From NCBI GenBank assembly GCA_034111085.1, contig JAWUXZ010000052.1:18860-82859 (forward strand): 64,000 nucleotides of DNA, in the 5' to 3' direction. The translations under genes and the position numbers were made by a program. Below, one piece after another: positions 17,103 through 26,183 of this stretch. Each line of letters opens with the position of its first letter. Position 1 is the first letter of the stretch. The stretch is from Dinoroseobacter sp034111085. GTDB lineage: Bacteria; Pseudomonadota; Alphaproteobacteria; Rhodobacterales; Rhodobacteraceae. Below the pieces are notes generated by a model, which searched no databases, was not told the origin of the DNA, and saw only the letters and a list, made by a program, of their open reading frames with translations.

Positions 17103-17549
17103 TTATCCCCCCGCCCGGATCTCCTGCTGCCTGAGGGGCATTTTGTCGATGGTCCGGGAAATCTCGCGCACATCCCATGGGCGGGGTTTGCGCAGCTCTA
17201 CCTCGCCGTCTTTGCCCATGATCACCAGCATAAAGCCGCGCGGGCGTAACTGGTCACGCAGGGGCGTGCGTATTGTGCTGTCTGCATCCACAATCACGAC
17301 CACGTCGCGCTCAAGCAGTGGGCCGGGGCGGGCGGCGAGCAGTTCTAGCTGCTCGGCCAATCGCGGGTCCGCAGGGGAGTCTGCGAACACGATCAATGGC
17401 CGTTCGAGCCAAAGAAAATCGTTCAAATCAACGGTATCTGCGGCCAGAACCTGCAAGATAGGTGCGGGTTCGGCTTCTGTATCTTGTGCCATAACGGGCG
17501 CGCTGAGCGCAAAAAATGCTGCGATAACAAATGGTAATGCTTTGGTCAT
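17103..17549 (-). CDS. exported DUF4174-family protein
   Basis: The ATG at 17549 is preceded by GGAGG, giving 148 residues; the longer frame to 17789 is spurious. A signal peptide ends APVMAQ near residue 20. The mature part has the DUF4174 pattern: a W-(L/E)-RPLIVFADSP start, a run of VVVIVDAD, and GFMLVIMGKDGEVELRK, a thioredoxin-like beta-sheet order without the CxxC. It is probably periplasmic with unknown function. It lies between pccA and the sulfotransferase-like gene, on the opposite strand. Confidence 0.8.
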   Translation of the reverse strand: MTKALPFVIAAFFALSAPVMAQDTEAEPAPILQVLAADTVDLNDFLWLERPLIVFADSPADPRLAEQLELLAARPGPLLERDVVVIVDADSTIRTPLRDQLRPRGFMLVIMGKDGEVELRKPRPWDVREISRTIDKMPLRQQEIRAGG

Positions 17550-17718
17550 GAAGCCTCCGGTCCAAACGGATATAGGCGTGCGACCACGTAAAGCGAAGCC
17601 CTTGACCATGTTTTTTAACTCCGCTTCCCCGAAACCCCAATTTAAGGGATCGCCGCCATGCTGAGCCTGAGCCCAAGAATGGACCGCATGGTGCGGTTTC
17701 CGGGCGAGGGGGTGTGGT

Positions 17719-18657
17719 TTGGACGTAATTCTCCATATCGGAGCGCACCGCACGGGAACCACCACGTTCCAGCGGTTCATGCAGGCCAATCGGGCGCATT
17801 TGCGCGATCAGGGAATTGGGTATTGGGGCCCCGGCAAGACGCGTGCGGGTCTGTTTCGGGGGCTGATGCGCGTGCCGCACCGGATTACGCCCGAGGACGA
17901 GCATCTGGCGGCGCGCACGCGGGGTCGGATCGCGTTGCTAGCCAGCGAACTGAAGGCCGAGGGCACCCATACGCTGATCGTGTCGGAGGAAAACATGCTT
18001 GGCGGGGTGCGGCCCAATGTGGAGGCTGCGCGCTTGTATTCGGACGCAGGCGAGCGGTTGGCGCGGATTGCGACTGCCTTCTCGCCGCATCCGGCCCGTG
18101 TCGGCCTCGCCATTCGCAGCTACGACCGTCACTGGGCATCGCAACTTGCCCACAGCGTCAAACGCGGGCAAGGCCTGCCGGACGCGAGCGCGCTGGAGGC
18201 GATAGCGACCCAACCTGTGCGCTGGACAAGGATTATTCGCCAGATTGCTGTGGTCTTTCCGCAGGCCGAAGTGGTGGTCTGGCCGTTCGAGGCCTTGATT
18301 GGTCTGCCGGAATTGCAACTGGGCGCGTTGTTTGGACAAGCCATACAAGGCCCATTTCAGGCGCGCCGCGAATGGCACAATTCCAGCCTCTCGGTTCAGG
18401 ACTTGCGCAAAGTCATACACGACGAAGGTGTGCCCGACGCGGCCCTTGCCCGCATGGGCAACGGGGTGGGGCGGTGGCATCCTTTTACCAACGCACAAAC
18501 CGCACTGATGCGCGCGGCCTATGCCCAAGATCTGGCATGGCTGCGCGGCGGAGCGGACGGTTTGGCAACATATATCGACAGCCCGGAGGCGATCGCGGGT
18601 GCGACTGGACCAAGAAGAGGACAACACGATGACGAAAGGCAAACACGCATGGGCTGA
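17719..18657 (+). CDS. sulfotransferase-like protein overlapping methylmalonyl-CoA mutase
   Basis: The protein has 312 residues and starts with TTG (GAGGGGG seven bases upstream). The N-terminus VILHIGAHRTGTTTFQ matches the 5'-phosphosulfate-binding loop of sulfotransferase-like P-loop proteins, with an arginine-serine region (AIRSYDRHWAS) like the 3'-phosphate site. The family in roseobacters is usually annotated hypothetical or sulfotransferase family, and the acceptor is unknown. Its last 29 bases overlap the mutase start in another frame, so the two genes are probably translated from one transcript. Confidence 0.75.
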   Translation: MDVILHIGAHRTGTTTFQRFMQANRAHLRDQGIGYWGPGKTRAGLFRGLMRVPHRITPEDEHLAARTRGRIALLASELKAEGTHTLIVSEENMLGGVRPNVEAARLYSDAGERLARIATAFSPHPARVGLAIRSYDRHWASQLAHSVKRGQGLPDASALEAIATQPVRWTRIIRQIAVVFPQAEVVVWPFEALIGLPELQLGALFGQAIQGPFQARREWHNSSLSVQDLRKVIHDEGVPDAALARMGNGVGRWHPFTNAQTALMRAAYAQDLAWLRGGADGLATYIDSPEAIAGATGPRRGQHDDERQTRMG

Positions 18658-20758
18658 GCTTGCCGCCAAAGAGCTGCGCGGGCGGCCTTTGGAGGATCTG
18701 ACTTGGAAGACGCTCGAAGGGATCGAAGTCCAGCCGCTCTATACCGCGCAGGATGTTGTAGGCTTGCCCGCGCTTGAGGAAGCTCCAGGGTTTGAGCCCT
18801 ATACCCGCGGCGTCAAAGCCACGATGTATGCGGGCCGGCCGTGGACGATCCGTCAATATGCGGGCTTTTCCACCGCTGAAGCGTCAAATGCGTTTTACCG
18901 CAAAGCGCTGGCGGCGGGCCAGCAGGGCGTGTCGGTGGCTTTCGATCTGGCCACGCACCGGGGCTATGACAGTGATCATGCGCGCGTGGAGGGCGATGTC
19001 GGCAAGGCTGGTGTCGCGATTGACAGTGTTGAGGATATGAAAGTCCTCTTTAACGGTATTCCTTTGGAAACAGTCAGCGTTTCCATGACGATGAACGGCG
19101 CGGTAATTCCCATCCTTGCCAGTTTTATCGTGACGGGCGAGGAGCAAGGCGTGGACCGTGCGGCGTTGTCGGGCACCATTCAGAACGACATTTTGAAGGA
19201 GTTTATGGTCCGAAACACCTATATCTATCCGCCGGAACCTTCGATGCGGATCATTGCCGATATTATTGAATATACCTCCGCCGAGATGCCGCGCTTCAAT
19301 TCGATCTCAATCTCTGGCTACCACATGCAAGAAGCGGGCGCGAACCTCGTCCAAGAACTGGCCTTCACACTGGCTGACGGGCGCGAATATGTCCGCGCCG
19401 CCATCGAACGCGGTATGGATGTGGACGCTTTTGCAGGGCGGCTGTCGTTCTTTTTTGCCATTGGCACCAATTTCTTCATGGAAATCGCCAAGCTGCGCGC
19501 CGCGCGTCAGTTGTGGTTTCGCATCATGACGGAGTTTGAGCCGAAGAACCCCAAATCCAGCATGTTGCGCACCCATTGCCAAACCTCGGGCGTCTCGCTG
19601 GCCGAGCAGGACCCCTATAACAACGTGGTACGCACCGCCTATGAAGCGATGAGCGCGGTTCTGGGCGGCACGCAATCGCTGCACACCAACGCGCTGGATG
19701 AAGCCATCGCGCTGCCGACTGAATTTGCGGCCCGCATCGCCCGCAACACTCAGTTGATATTGCAGGAAGAAACCGGGGTTACGAAGGTCATCGATCCGCT
19801 TGCGGGGTCCTACTATGTCGAAAAACTGACTGCGGATTTGGCAGAAGCGGCCTGGACCTTGATCGAGGAGGTCGAGGAAATGGGCGGCATGACCAAGGCC
19901 GTTGCCTCGGGCATGCCAAAGCTGCGGATTGAGGAATCTGCCGCGCGCCGCCAAGCCATGATCGACAGAGGCGAGGAAGTGATCGTCGGCGTCAATAAGT
20001 ACAGGTTGGATAAGCAAGATGACATCGACATCCTCGAAATCGACGATGTGCAGGTGCGCGCGAGCCAGATTAAACGCTTGGAACAGGTGCGCGGCGACCG
20101 GGATTCCGATGCTTGCGATGCCGCCCTTGCGGCGATGACGCTTTGCGCGAAGGAGGGTGGAAATCTACTGGCCGCAGCGATTGATGCGACCCGCGCACGT
20201 GCCACTGTCGGAGAGATCAGTATGGCGATGGAAAATGTGTTCGGACGCCACAGGGCAGAAGTGAAGACACTCTCAGGGGTCTATGGTGCAGCCTATGAGG
20301 GTGATGCCGGCTTCGCGGAAATCCAGCGCGATGTGGAAAAATTCGCCGATGAGGAAGGCCGCCGCCCGCGTATGTTGGTGGTGAAGATGGGCCAGGACGG
20401 TCATGATCGCGGCGCAAAAGTGATCGCCACCGCCTTTGCCGATATCGGCTTTGACGTGGATGTGGGCCCTCTGTTTCAAACCCCGGAGGAAGCTGCGCAG
20501 GACGCGATCGACAACGATGTGCATGTGATCGGGATCTCCAGCCAAGCGGCAGGACATAAGACACTTGCGCCCAAGCTGATCAAAGCGCTGGAGGCGGCGG
20601 GTGCGGGAGAAATCCTCGTGATCTGTGGAGGTGTGATCCCGCATCAGGATTACGAGTTCCTGAAAAAAGCGGGTGTCAAAGCGATCTTCGGGCCGGGCAC
20701 TAACATCCCCTCGGCGGCGCGCGATATCCTTGATCTGATCCGGGCCACACGCGTCTAG
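18629..20758 (+). CDS. scpA: methylmalonyl-CoA mutase, single-chain
   Basis: The ATG at 18629 follows AAGAGGA and yields 709 residues. The first 550 residues form the TIM-barrel substrate domain (TRGVKATMYAGRPWTIRQYAG, SVSMTMNGAVIPILA, RTHCQTSG). The C-terminal domain binds adenosylcobalamin, with D590, H592 and G595 in the DxHxxG motif. It interconverts (R)-methylmalonyl-CoA and succinyl-CoA, the last step of propionyl-CoA assimilation. No epimerase or MeaB chaperone gene is in the window. Its stop overlaps the stop of the convergent PAS gene. Confidence 0.97.
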   Translation: MTKGKHAWAELAAKELRGRPLEDLTWKTLEGIEVQPLYTAQDVVGLPALEEAPGFEPYTRGVKATMYAGRPWTIRQYAGFSTAEASNAFYRKALAAGQQGVSVAFDLATHRGYDSDHARVEGDVGKAGVAIDSVEDMKVLFNGIPLETVSVSMTMNGAVIPILASFIVTGEEQGVDRAALSGTIQNDILKEFMVRNTYIYPPEPSMRIIADIIEYTSAEMPRFNSISISGYHMQEAGANLVQELAFTLADGREYVRAAIERGMDVDAFAGRLSFFFAIGTNFFMEIAKLRAARQLWFRIMTEFEPKNPKSSMLRTHCQTSGVSLAEQDPYNNVVRTAYEAMSAVLGGTQSLHTNALDEAIALPTEFAARIARNTQLILQEETGVTKVIDPLAGSYYVEKLTADLAEAAWTLIEEVEEMGGMTKAVASGMPKLRIEESAARRQAMIDRGEEVIVGVNKYRLDKQDDIDILEIDDVQVRASQIKRLEQVRGDRDSDACDAALAAMTLCAKEGGNLLAAAIDATRARATVGEISMAMENVFGRHRAEVKTLSGVYGAAYEGDAGFAEIQRDVEKFADEEGRRPRMLVVKMGQDGHDRGAKVIATAFADIGFDVDVGPLFQTPEEAAQDAIDNDVHVIGISSQAAGHKTLAPKLIKALEAAGAGEILVICGGVIPHQDYEFLKKAGVKAIFGPGTNIPSAARDILDLIRATRV

Positions 20759-22038
20759 CCAAGGCGCAAAACTGGCCCGCGCCGTCCGACCTCCTGTTTC
20801 TGGGTCTCGCGCTCTGCGTGCCGGATCATCGCGCTGAGCGCTTGGGAATGATGCACCATCTCTTCGGCGCAGGCTTCAACATCGGTTTGAAACCGGTCGA
20901 GCTTGTCGATGATTGACCCAAAAGTTGCCTCATCGCCACCTTGGCGGGCGGCCTCAGCTTTGCACATCATTCGTGTGGAATTGAGGCCGGCACAACTGCG
21001 CCGGATCTCGGTCACCATCCGGTCGAGCGCGATGCCATTGCCGCTGATTGAGTTGAGCGTGTCGAATGCGAGCCCCGCACGGTGATTGGCCTCGGTGCGC
21101 AGGATGCTCATCTCGTGGGCTTTATCGATGGTGGCGACTGGCACAACCTCATCTCGAAATTGGGTGACCGCCATCTGTTGAACTCGTGCGATACTCAGGG
21201 TCAAAGCACTTTCGCGCGCCGTGCTTGTCATGTGCGCCAAGGGGCCGGTGCCCGTGGCCATGAAATCGCTAAGCCACGATTGCGCCTCGTCCAGCACTGT
21301 CGTGTAGTTCTGCGCCATCAAATCAATTGGTCCGCCGCCATGCTCTAGTTTGGCAGCGATCAGGCGCATATTGGTTGGCGTGTAGCGCAAATCATCCCAC
21401 AGTCTCTGCATCCGCCGCCCGGCATTCCAGAGCTGAGGCATATGCTTCACCCCCTCGGCCACGATATATAGGGTACGTTCAGAGCCTTGGTGCAGGGCCA
21501 AAACCTCGGCCAAGATGGCCTCTGACGCGAAATGCTGATAGTCAAAATACCCACGCGCTTGGAGATGTTTGGTCAGTAGGGCGGCGCTTTCAGGTGGGGG
21601 CAGGGACTGTTCGTGCTCGGCCGTGCGGACCTTTGCGTAGATGTCGGAAATCGCGTCCAGTCGGTCCGTCGTTGGCTTCAAACGCACCGAAATATAGCCG
21701 TCCTCAACTGGCGTGAAACAGGCGAACACCCAGTAATGCAGGCCGTCGCGTGCGCGGTTCAGCACGTATGCGCAAGCGGGCTGTCCGGCTTGGATCGTCT
21801 GCCAGACCAACCAGAATACCGCGCGCGGCATGTCTGGATGTCGGATCAGTTTATGCGGCGCGCCAAGAAGGTCGAGCCAATCGAAATCGGCAATGCGCTG
21901 GAACACCGGATTGGCCGCGAGAATGATGCCGCGGGCGTCGGTACGCGAAAAGAACAACTCGTCCGCTGCGAACGGGGCTGCGCCCGTTTTGGGGCGGGGC
22001 GTGCGCGCAGAACGCGATATTTCGATGGGCTCGGTCAT
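20755..22038 (-). CDS. Aer-like PAS-domain protein without a recognisable output domain
   Basis: The protein has 427 residues and no membrane helix or signal peptide. Residues about 25-120 form a PAS domain of the Aer type (RTDARGIILAANPVFQRI and LIRHPDMPRAVFW, YWVFACFTPVEDGYISVR). The remainder is almost entirely helical. The last 150 residues look like a shortened coiled-coil signalling region but lack the conserved hairpin tip of chemoreceptors. It may be a cytoplasmic redox or oxygen sensor that acts through protein contact. It is monocistronic and convergent with the mutase gene. Confidence 0.75.
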   Translation of the reverse strand: MTEPIEISRSARTPRPKTGAAPFAADELFFSRTDARGIILAANPVFQRIADFDWLDLLGAPHKLIRHPDMPRAVFWLVWQTIQAGQPACAYVLNRARDGLHYWVFACFTPVEDGYISVRLKPTTDRLDAISDIYAKVRTAEHEQSLPPPESAALLTKHLQARGYFDYQHFASEAILAEVLALHQGSERTLYIVAEGVKHMPQLWNAGRRMQRLWDDLRYTPTNMRLIAAKLEHGGGPIDLMAQNYTTVLDEAQSWLSDFMATGTGPLAHMTSTARESALTLSIARVQQMAVTQFRDEVVPVATIDKAHEMSILRTEANHRAGLAFDTLNSISGNGIALDRMVTEIRRSCAGLNSTRMMCKAEAARQGGDEATFGSIIDKLDRFQTDVEACAEEMVHHSQALSAMIRHAERETQKQEVGRRGPVLRLG

Positions 22039-22092
22039 GGCAGGTCCAAGCTAGGACGCAGATGCTAAGACATCATGAACGCGCAGGCTGAG

Positions 22093-23022
22093 TTAGCGCT
22101 CTATCGTCAATTCGGGGAACTGGGTGCGCACCACGTCGCGGATCAACTCGGCGATTTGGCGGTATGCGGTCGTGCTGCCACCGCGTTTGCGCCACACAAG
22201 ACCGACCGAGCGCGTGATCCGGCGTCCCTTCAAAGGGCGCACAGCGACCTCGGCCCCGCGCCCAGAGATCTCGGACCGCACATAGAGTGCTGGCAGGAAG
22301 GTCACGCCCATCCCCATGCCGACCATCTGACGCAATGCGTCCAGTGATGTGCCCTCGTAGTCACCCAGAAGGACCGCGCCGAAATCGCGCGCCAATGCGC
22401 TGATTTGGTCGTGAAGGTGGTAGTCGGGGCTAAGCGACAGCACTTGCAAGCCTTGCAGATCAACACAGTCGATTGCGTCATGCGCGGCAAGCGGGTGGTC
22501 AGCGGGCAGCGCGAGGTAGAGGGGTTCGCGAAACAACCGCTCGGTCTCGAAATCGGCACCTGAGACCGGCAGTTGCGCGAGGATCACATCATGGGTTCCG
22601 ACTGCCAGCTCTTGTTCCAACGCCCGTGGCGCATTTTCGCGGATATAGAGGCGCAGATCGGGATGCGCGGAATGCAGTGCGCCGACCACATGGGGCAGTA
22701 GGTAGGGGCCGAGCGTGGGCTTTGCACCCAACCGGATGGTGCCGACGAGGCCATCGCGCGCCTCGTTGGCGAGGTCGACGATGCTTTGGACGTCGCGCAG
22801 CACCTCGCGCGCGCGTTTCACGACCTCGCGGCCCACGGGTGTCAGACGCACCGCACCACGCCCGCGTTCGACCACTGCAAGACCCAAGGCTTCTTCAAGC
22901 GCTTGTATCTGCGCCGATAGCGACGGCTGGCTTACGCCAACACGTTCAGCGGCGCGCCGGAAATGCGAGGTTTCCGCAAGCGCTGCGAGGTATTTTAACT
23001 GTCGGAAGGTGGGATCAGCCAT
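22093..23022 (-). CDS. OxyR-like LysR regulator lacking the redox cysteines
   Basis: The 309-residue protein has a LysR winged helix (residues 1-65, FRRAAERVGVSQPSLSAQIQ) and a LysR substrate-binding domain closest in pattern to OxyR (TLGPYLLPHVV, LGDYEGTSLDALRQMVGMG). Aligned on the HxLxDQ segment, the OxyR peroxidatic cysteine (C199 in E. coli) is H202 and the resolving cysteine (C208) is A211. The only cysteine is C186. It is therefore unlikely to sense peroxide in the classical way. No catalase or peroxidase gene is adjacent; the divergent mrp operon is the nearest possible target. Confidence 0.85.
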   Translation of the reverse strand: MADPTFRQLKYLAALAETSHFRRAAERVGVSQPSLSAQIQALEEALGLAVVERGRGAVRLTPVGREVVKRAREVLRDVQSIVDLANEARDGLVGTIRLGAKPTLGPYLLPHVVGALHSAHPDLRLYIRENAPRALEQELAVGTHDVILAQLPVSGADFETERLFREPLYLALPADHPLAAHDAIDCVDLQGLQVLSLSPDYHLHDQISALARDFGAVLLGDYEGTSLDALRQMVGMGMGVTFLPALYVRSEISGRGAEVAVRPLKGRRITRSVGLVWRKRGGSTTAYRQIAELIRDVVRTQFPELTIER

Positions 23023-23481
23023 GGGTTCAACTTGACGGTATCTGAACTTCTGGTCAATAGGGCAATCCTATCAAAACTTCGCAATTGATTAGCTTTTCTT
23101 TTCGGCGTCTCCACCCATCTTACTAAGCGTAGGCATGTATCACGCGTCCCCAGCAGGCTGCAATGTGCGGTGTCTACCGCTCCCGGGTTGTTCCCCAACT
23201 CTTGTCCCACTCTCTTCCGTCCGGGGAGGGATCCCGGAGCACCTGATCTCGGCCAGTTAGCCGAGACGAAATATGCCCTCATCTCAGGGCCACAAAATAT
23301 GGGCGTTTTGGGCTTAGGCCCTGCCCCATAGCCGCCCTTCGGGGTGGCACGAACCGCGCCACATCCGGGGCCGTGGCGCGGTTCGCTACCTAATTCCTTG
23401 CCTCGGACCCGTTCGCCCCCTAGGTCGATTTCAAACGCTGATGGGTCATTTTCGACCCCACGATAGAATAGAAGTGGCCCA
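23023..23481 (+). promoter_or_regulatory. 459-base leader before the mrp operon with strong hairpins
   Basis: No protein gene is credible here. The region holds the divergent promoters of the LysR gene and mrpA. Its 3' half has RNA-structure potential: a stem with TTCG loop (GCCGCCC/GGGTGGC around 23330-23348) directly followed by a 13-base-pair perfect stem at 23350-23385. About 100 bases of unstructured sequence separate this from the mrpA ATG. The length and structure would fit a cis-acting RNA regulator or an sRNA, but it matches no class I can name. Confidence 0.5.
23350..23385 (+). repeat. 13-bp perfect inverted repeat (hairpin) in the mrp leader
   Basis: CGAACCGCGCCAC (23350-23362) and GTGGCGCGGTTCG (23373-23385) pair perfectly around a ten-base loop ATCCGGGGCC. 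No T-run follows on either strand, so a simple intrinsic terminator is unlikely. It lies 96 bases before the mrpA start. Confidence 0.8.
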
Positions 23482-25722
23482 ATGCCCCGGCTCTTGCAGT
23501 ATTTTCCCGCGATCCTGTCTGCCTTGGTCGCGGCCTGGTTCGCCCAGTTTCTTCCACAGGTCGCAGCAGGTGACATTCCCGAGTGGTCTTGGGTCTGGAT
23601 CGAAGGGCTGAATATCGAGTTGGCGTTCCGCCTCGACGGTCTTGCGATGACATTTGCGCTGATGGTCACTGGCATCGGCGCGATCATTTTCCTCTATACA
23701 GCGGTCTATTTCCAAGGCCACGAGAAGCTTAACCGCCTGCTACTATTGCTGGTTTTGTTCGCGATCTCGATGCTTGGTCTGGTGACGGCCGATGACGCGA
23801 TTACGCTGTTTGTCTTCTGGGAAGGGACGACGATCACGTCTTTCCTGCTGGTTGGATTTGATCATGAGAAAAAGAAGGCGCGTGATGCGGCTTTGCAGGC
23901 CTTAATCGTCACTGGCCTTGGTGGGCTGGCGCTTCTGGCGGGTCTGATCCTGATCGGGTTTGAGGCTGGCACCTACCGTCTGTCCGAGATCGCGTTGATG
24001 GGCGACACGCTGACCACGAGCGCGCTTTATGTGCCGATCGTGATCTTGATCCTGCTCGGCGCGTTCACGAAATCTGCACAGTTTCCGTTCCACTTCTGGC
24101 TTCCCGCCGCGATGGCAGCCCCCACACCGGTGTCGGCCTACCTGCATTCGGCCACTATGGTGAAGGCGGGCGTTTATCTCGTGGCGCGTATGAACCCGGC
24201 GCTTGGTGGCACGGATTTATGGATCTGGACCCTGACCATCGTCGGCGCTGTCACGATGATCTGGGCGAGTGTGCTGGCCTTGCGCCAAACTGACCTCAAG
24301 TTGATGCTGGCCTATACCACCGTCATGGCGCTGGGCGCGCTGATGATGTTTTTGGGCGGCGACTCGCGTTATTCGACTGTGGCTGTGGCGACCTTCCTTG
24401 TGGTGCATGCGCTCTATAAGGCGGCGCTTTTCCTGACGGTTGGACTGATCGACAAGGGCGCAGGCACGCGAGAGGTGAACCGCCTTGGCGGCATGGCCCG
24501 CGCAATGCCGATCACGATGTTGATTGCGACCTTCGCGTCGTTCTCCATGGCGGGCTTTCCACCGTTCCTCGGCTTCATCGGCAAGGAGCTGAAATATGAA
24601 GGCGCGCTGGCTGTTCTGTCGGAGCCACTGCTTGTTGCAACCGCCGCCCTGCTTGCCAATGCGATGATGGTGGCGGCCGCTGGTCTTGTTGCCATCTCGC
24701 CGTTCTGGGGCAAGAAGGGCACGCCCCCGAAAGAGCCGAAAGATCCGCCGTTTCTTTTGTGGATCGGACCGGCTTTGCTGGCGGCGATGGGCTTTGCTTT
24801 TGGCATCTACCCTGACGTTTTGAGCACGTGGATTGTAGCGCCGACAGTCGAAAGCATCGCACCGGGCACAGAGCCGTTGGACCTGAAGCTGTGGCACGGC
24901 GTTAACGTGCCGCTGATCCTGTCGTTCGCGACTTTCACGCTAGGTTTTGTGTTCTACCGCGCCCGCTTTGTGATCCGCGAGGCGCTTAACCGTCCGGGCT
25001 TTGGCGGAGTGGCGGCAACTGACGTGTTTGACGCCGGACTTGCGAATTTCAAGGCGTTTGCAGCTTGGACCGCGCGCACGGTTCAGGGTGGCCGGATGAC
25101 GGTCTATCTGCGCATTGCCTTTGGTGTGCTGGCGCTGCTGATCTGGGGCGCGCATCTGGTCAGTCGAGGTGATTTCGCACCACAACCCGACGCGATCGCA
25201 ATCATTCCTTTGGTGGTTTGCGCCTTGATCGCGATTTCGGCCTTCGTGGTGCTAATGACCAACTCGCGTTTGTTTGGCTTGACGGCGCTGGGCGTGGTTG
25301 GGGCCGGGATCGCGCTGCTGTTTACGTTCTATTCGGCGATTGATGTGGCGATCACGCAGCTTCTGGTCGAGATGCTGGTGGTGATTATTCTTGCCGTCGC
25401 CTTGGTGAAACTGCCCGCCATGCCGGTTGAGCGGAGTTTCCGTGCCGGTGACGCGCTGATTGCAACCGCACTCGGCATTGGCATTTCGTTTGTCGTGATG
25501 AGCGTGCTTGCCCATCCGTTCGACCCACGCATCACCGAGTATTTTGAGCAGGTGTCGTATGGCGAGGCTTACGGGCGCAATATCGTCAATGTGATCCTCG
25601 TGGACTTCCGGGCGCTGGATACATTTGGCGAGGTCGCGGTTGTGTTGATTGCAGCAATTGCTGCGGTTGCGGCGCTAACGGCGGGCAAGAGCAAACGTAA
25701 GACGAAAGGGGACGGCAAATGA
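23482..25722 (+). CDS. mrpA: Mrp antiporter subunit A
   Basis: The 746-residue polytopic protein has about 20 membrane helices. The core (about residues 95-380) is the NuoL/proton-translocating module (FWEGTTITSFLLVGFDHEKK, FPFHFWLPAAMAAPTPVSAYLHSATMVKAGVYL). The C-terminal part contains the DUF4040-type segment (QLLVEMLVVIILAVALVKLP) and an MbhE-like end. It is the largest subunit of a multi-protein cation/H+ antiporter that exchanges Na+ or K+ for protons in the inner membrane. The stop overlaps mrpB by four bases. The A and B proteins are separate here, whereas some alphaproteobacterial Pha systems fuse them. Confidence 0.95.
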   Translation: MPRLLQYFPAILSALVAAWFAQFLPQVAAGDIPEWSWVWIEGLNIELAFRLDGLAMTFALMVTGIGAIIFLYTAVYFQGHEKLNRLLLLLVLFAISMLGLVTADDAITLFVFWEGTTITSFLLVGFDHEKKKARDAALQALIVTGLGGLALLAGLILIGFEAGTYRLSEIALMGDTLTTSALYVPIVILILLGAFTKSAQFPFHFWLPAAMAAPTPVSAYLHSATMVKAGVYLVARMNPALGGTDLWIWTLTIVGAVTMIWASVLALRQTDLKLMLAYTTVMALGALMMFLGGDSRYSTVAVATFLVVHALYKAALFLTVGLIDKGAGTREVNRLGGMARAMPITMLIATFASFSMAGFPPFLGFIGKELKYEGALAVLSEPLLVATAALLANAMMVAAAGLVAISPFWGKKGTPPKEPKDPPFLLWIGPALLAAMGFAFGIYPDVLSTWIVAPTVESIAPGTEPLDLKLWHGVNVPLILSFATFTLGFVFYRARFVIREALNRPGFGGVAATDVFDAGLANFKAFAAWTARTVQGGRMTVYLRIAFGVLALLIWGAHLVSRGDFAPQPDAIAIIPLVVCALIAISAFVVLMTNSRLFGLTALGVVGAGIALLFTFYSAIDVAITQLLVEMLVVIILAVALVKLPAMPVERSFRAGDALIATALGIGISFVVMSVLAHPFDPRITEYFEQVSYGEAYGRNIVNVILVDFRALDTFGEVAVVLIAAIAAVAALTAGKSKRKTKGDGK

Positions 25723-26183
25723 ACTCCACCATCCTCAGAACCGCGAGCAAGGCGCTGCTCCCGATCTTTCTGCTCGCCTCGCTGATAATCTTGCTGCGCG
25801 GCCATAACGAGCCCGGCGGTGGCTTTATTGGCGGGTTGATGGCTGTGATTGCGGTCGCACTCTATGCGATTGCCGCTGGCCCGGACCAAGCCCGCAAGGC
25901 GCTGCGGTTTGACGCGCTGAACATCGCGGGCGTTGGTTTGCTGGCAGCGACAGTCGCAGGCCTTTGGGGCCAAGCGGTCCACGGCGCGTTCCTGCAAGGT
26001 GTCTGGCCGTATTATGGCCCGAACGAGGCTGGCAAGTTGGAAGGCCTGCCGGTTGGCTCCATCCTATTGTTCGACGCGGGTGTCTATTTGACGGTGCTGG
26101 GCGCAGTCAGCGCGATCATCTTTGCGCTCGAAGACGCCGTATATCACGCCGACGACGGTGATAAGCCGGGGGAGACAGAGTAA
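25719..26183 (+). CDS. mrpB: Mrp antiporter subunit B
   Basis: The 154-residue protein has four membrane helices and the MnhB pattern: a start ILRTASKALLPIFLLASL, the loop RGHNEPGGGFIGGL, and a later PVGSILLFDAGVYLTVLG. All are standard for MrpB. The start codon overlaps the mrpA stop (ATGA), and its stop shares a base with the mrpC start, so translation is coupled. It is a required part of the seven-subunit antiporter. Confidence 0.95.
   Translation: MNSTILRTASKALLPIFLLASLIILLRGHNEPGGGFIGGLMAVIAVALYAIAAGPDQARKALRFDALNIAGVGLLAATVAGLWGQAVHGAFLQGVWPYYGPNEAGKLEGLPVGSILLFDAGVYLTVLGAVSAIIFALEDAVYHADDGDKPGETE

Noticed and set aside
17550..17789. N-terminal extension of the DUF4174 protein
   Set aside because: It would bury the signal peptide and overlap the sulfotransferase-like gene; the ATG at 17549 has GGAGG.
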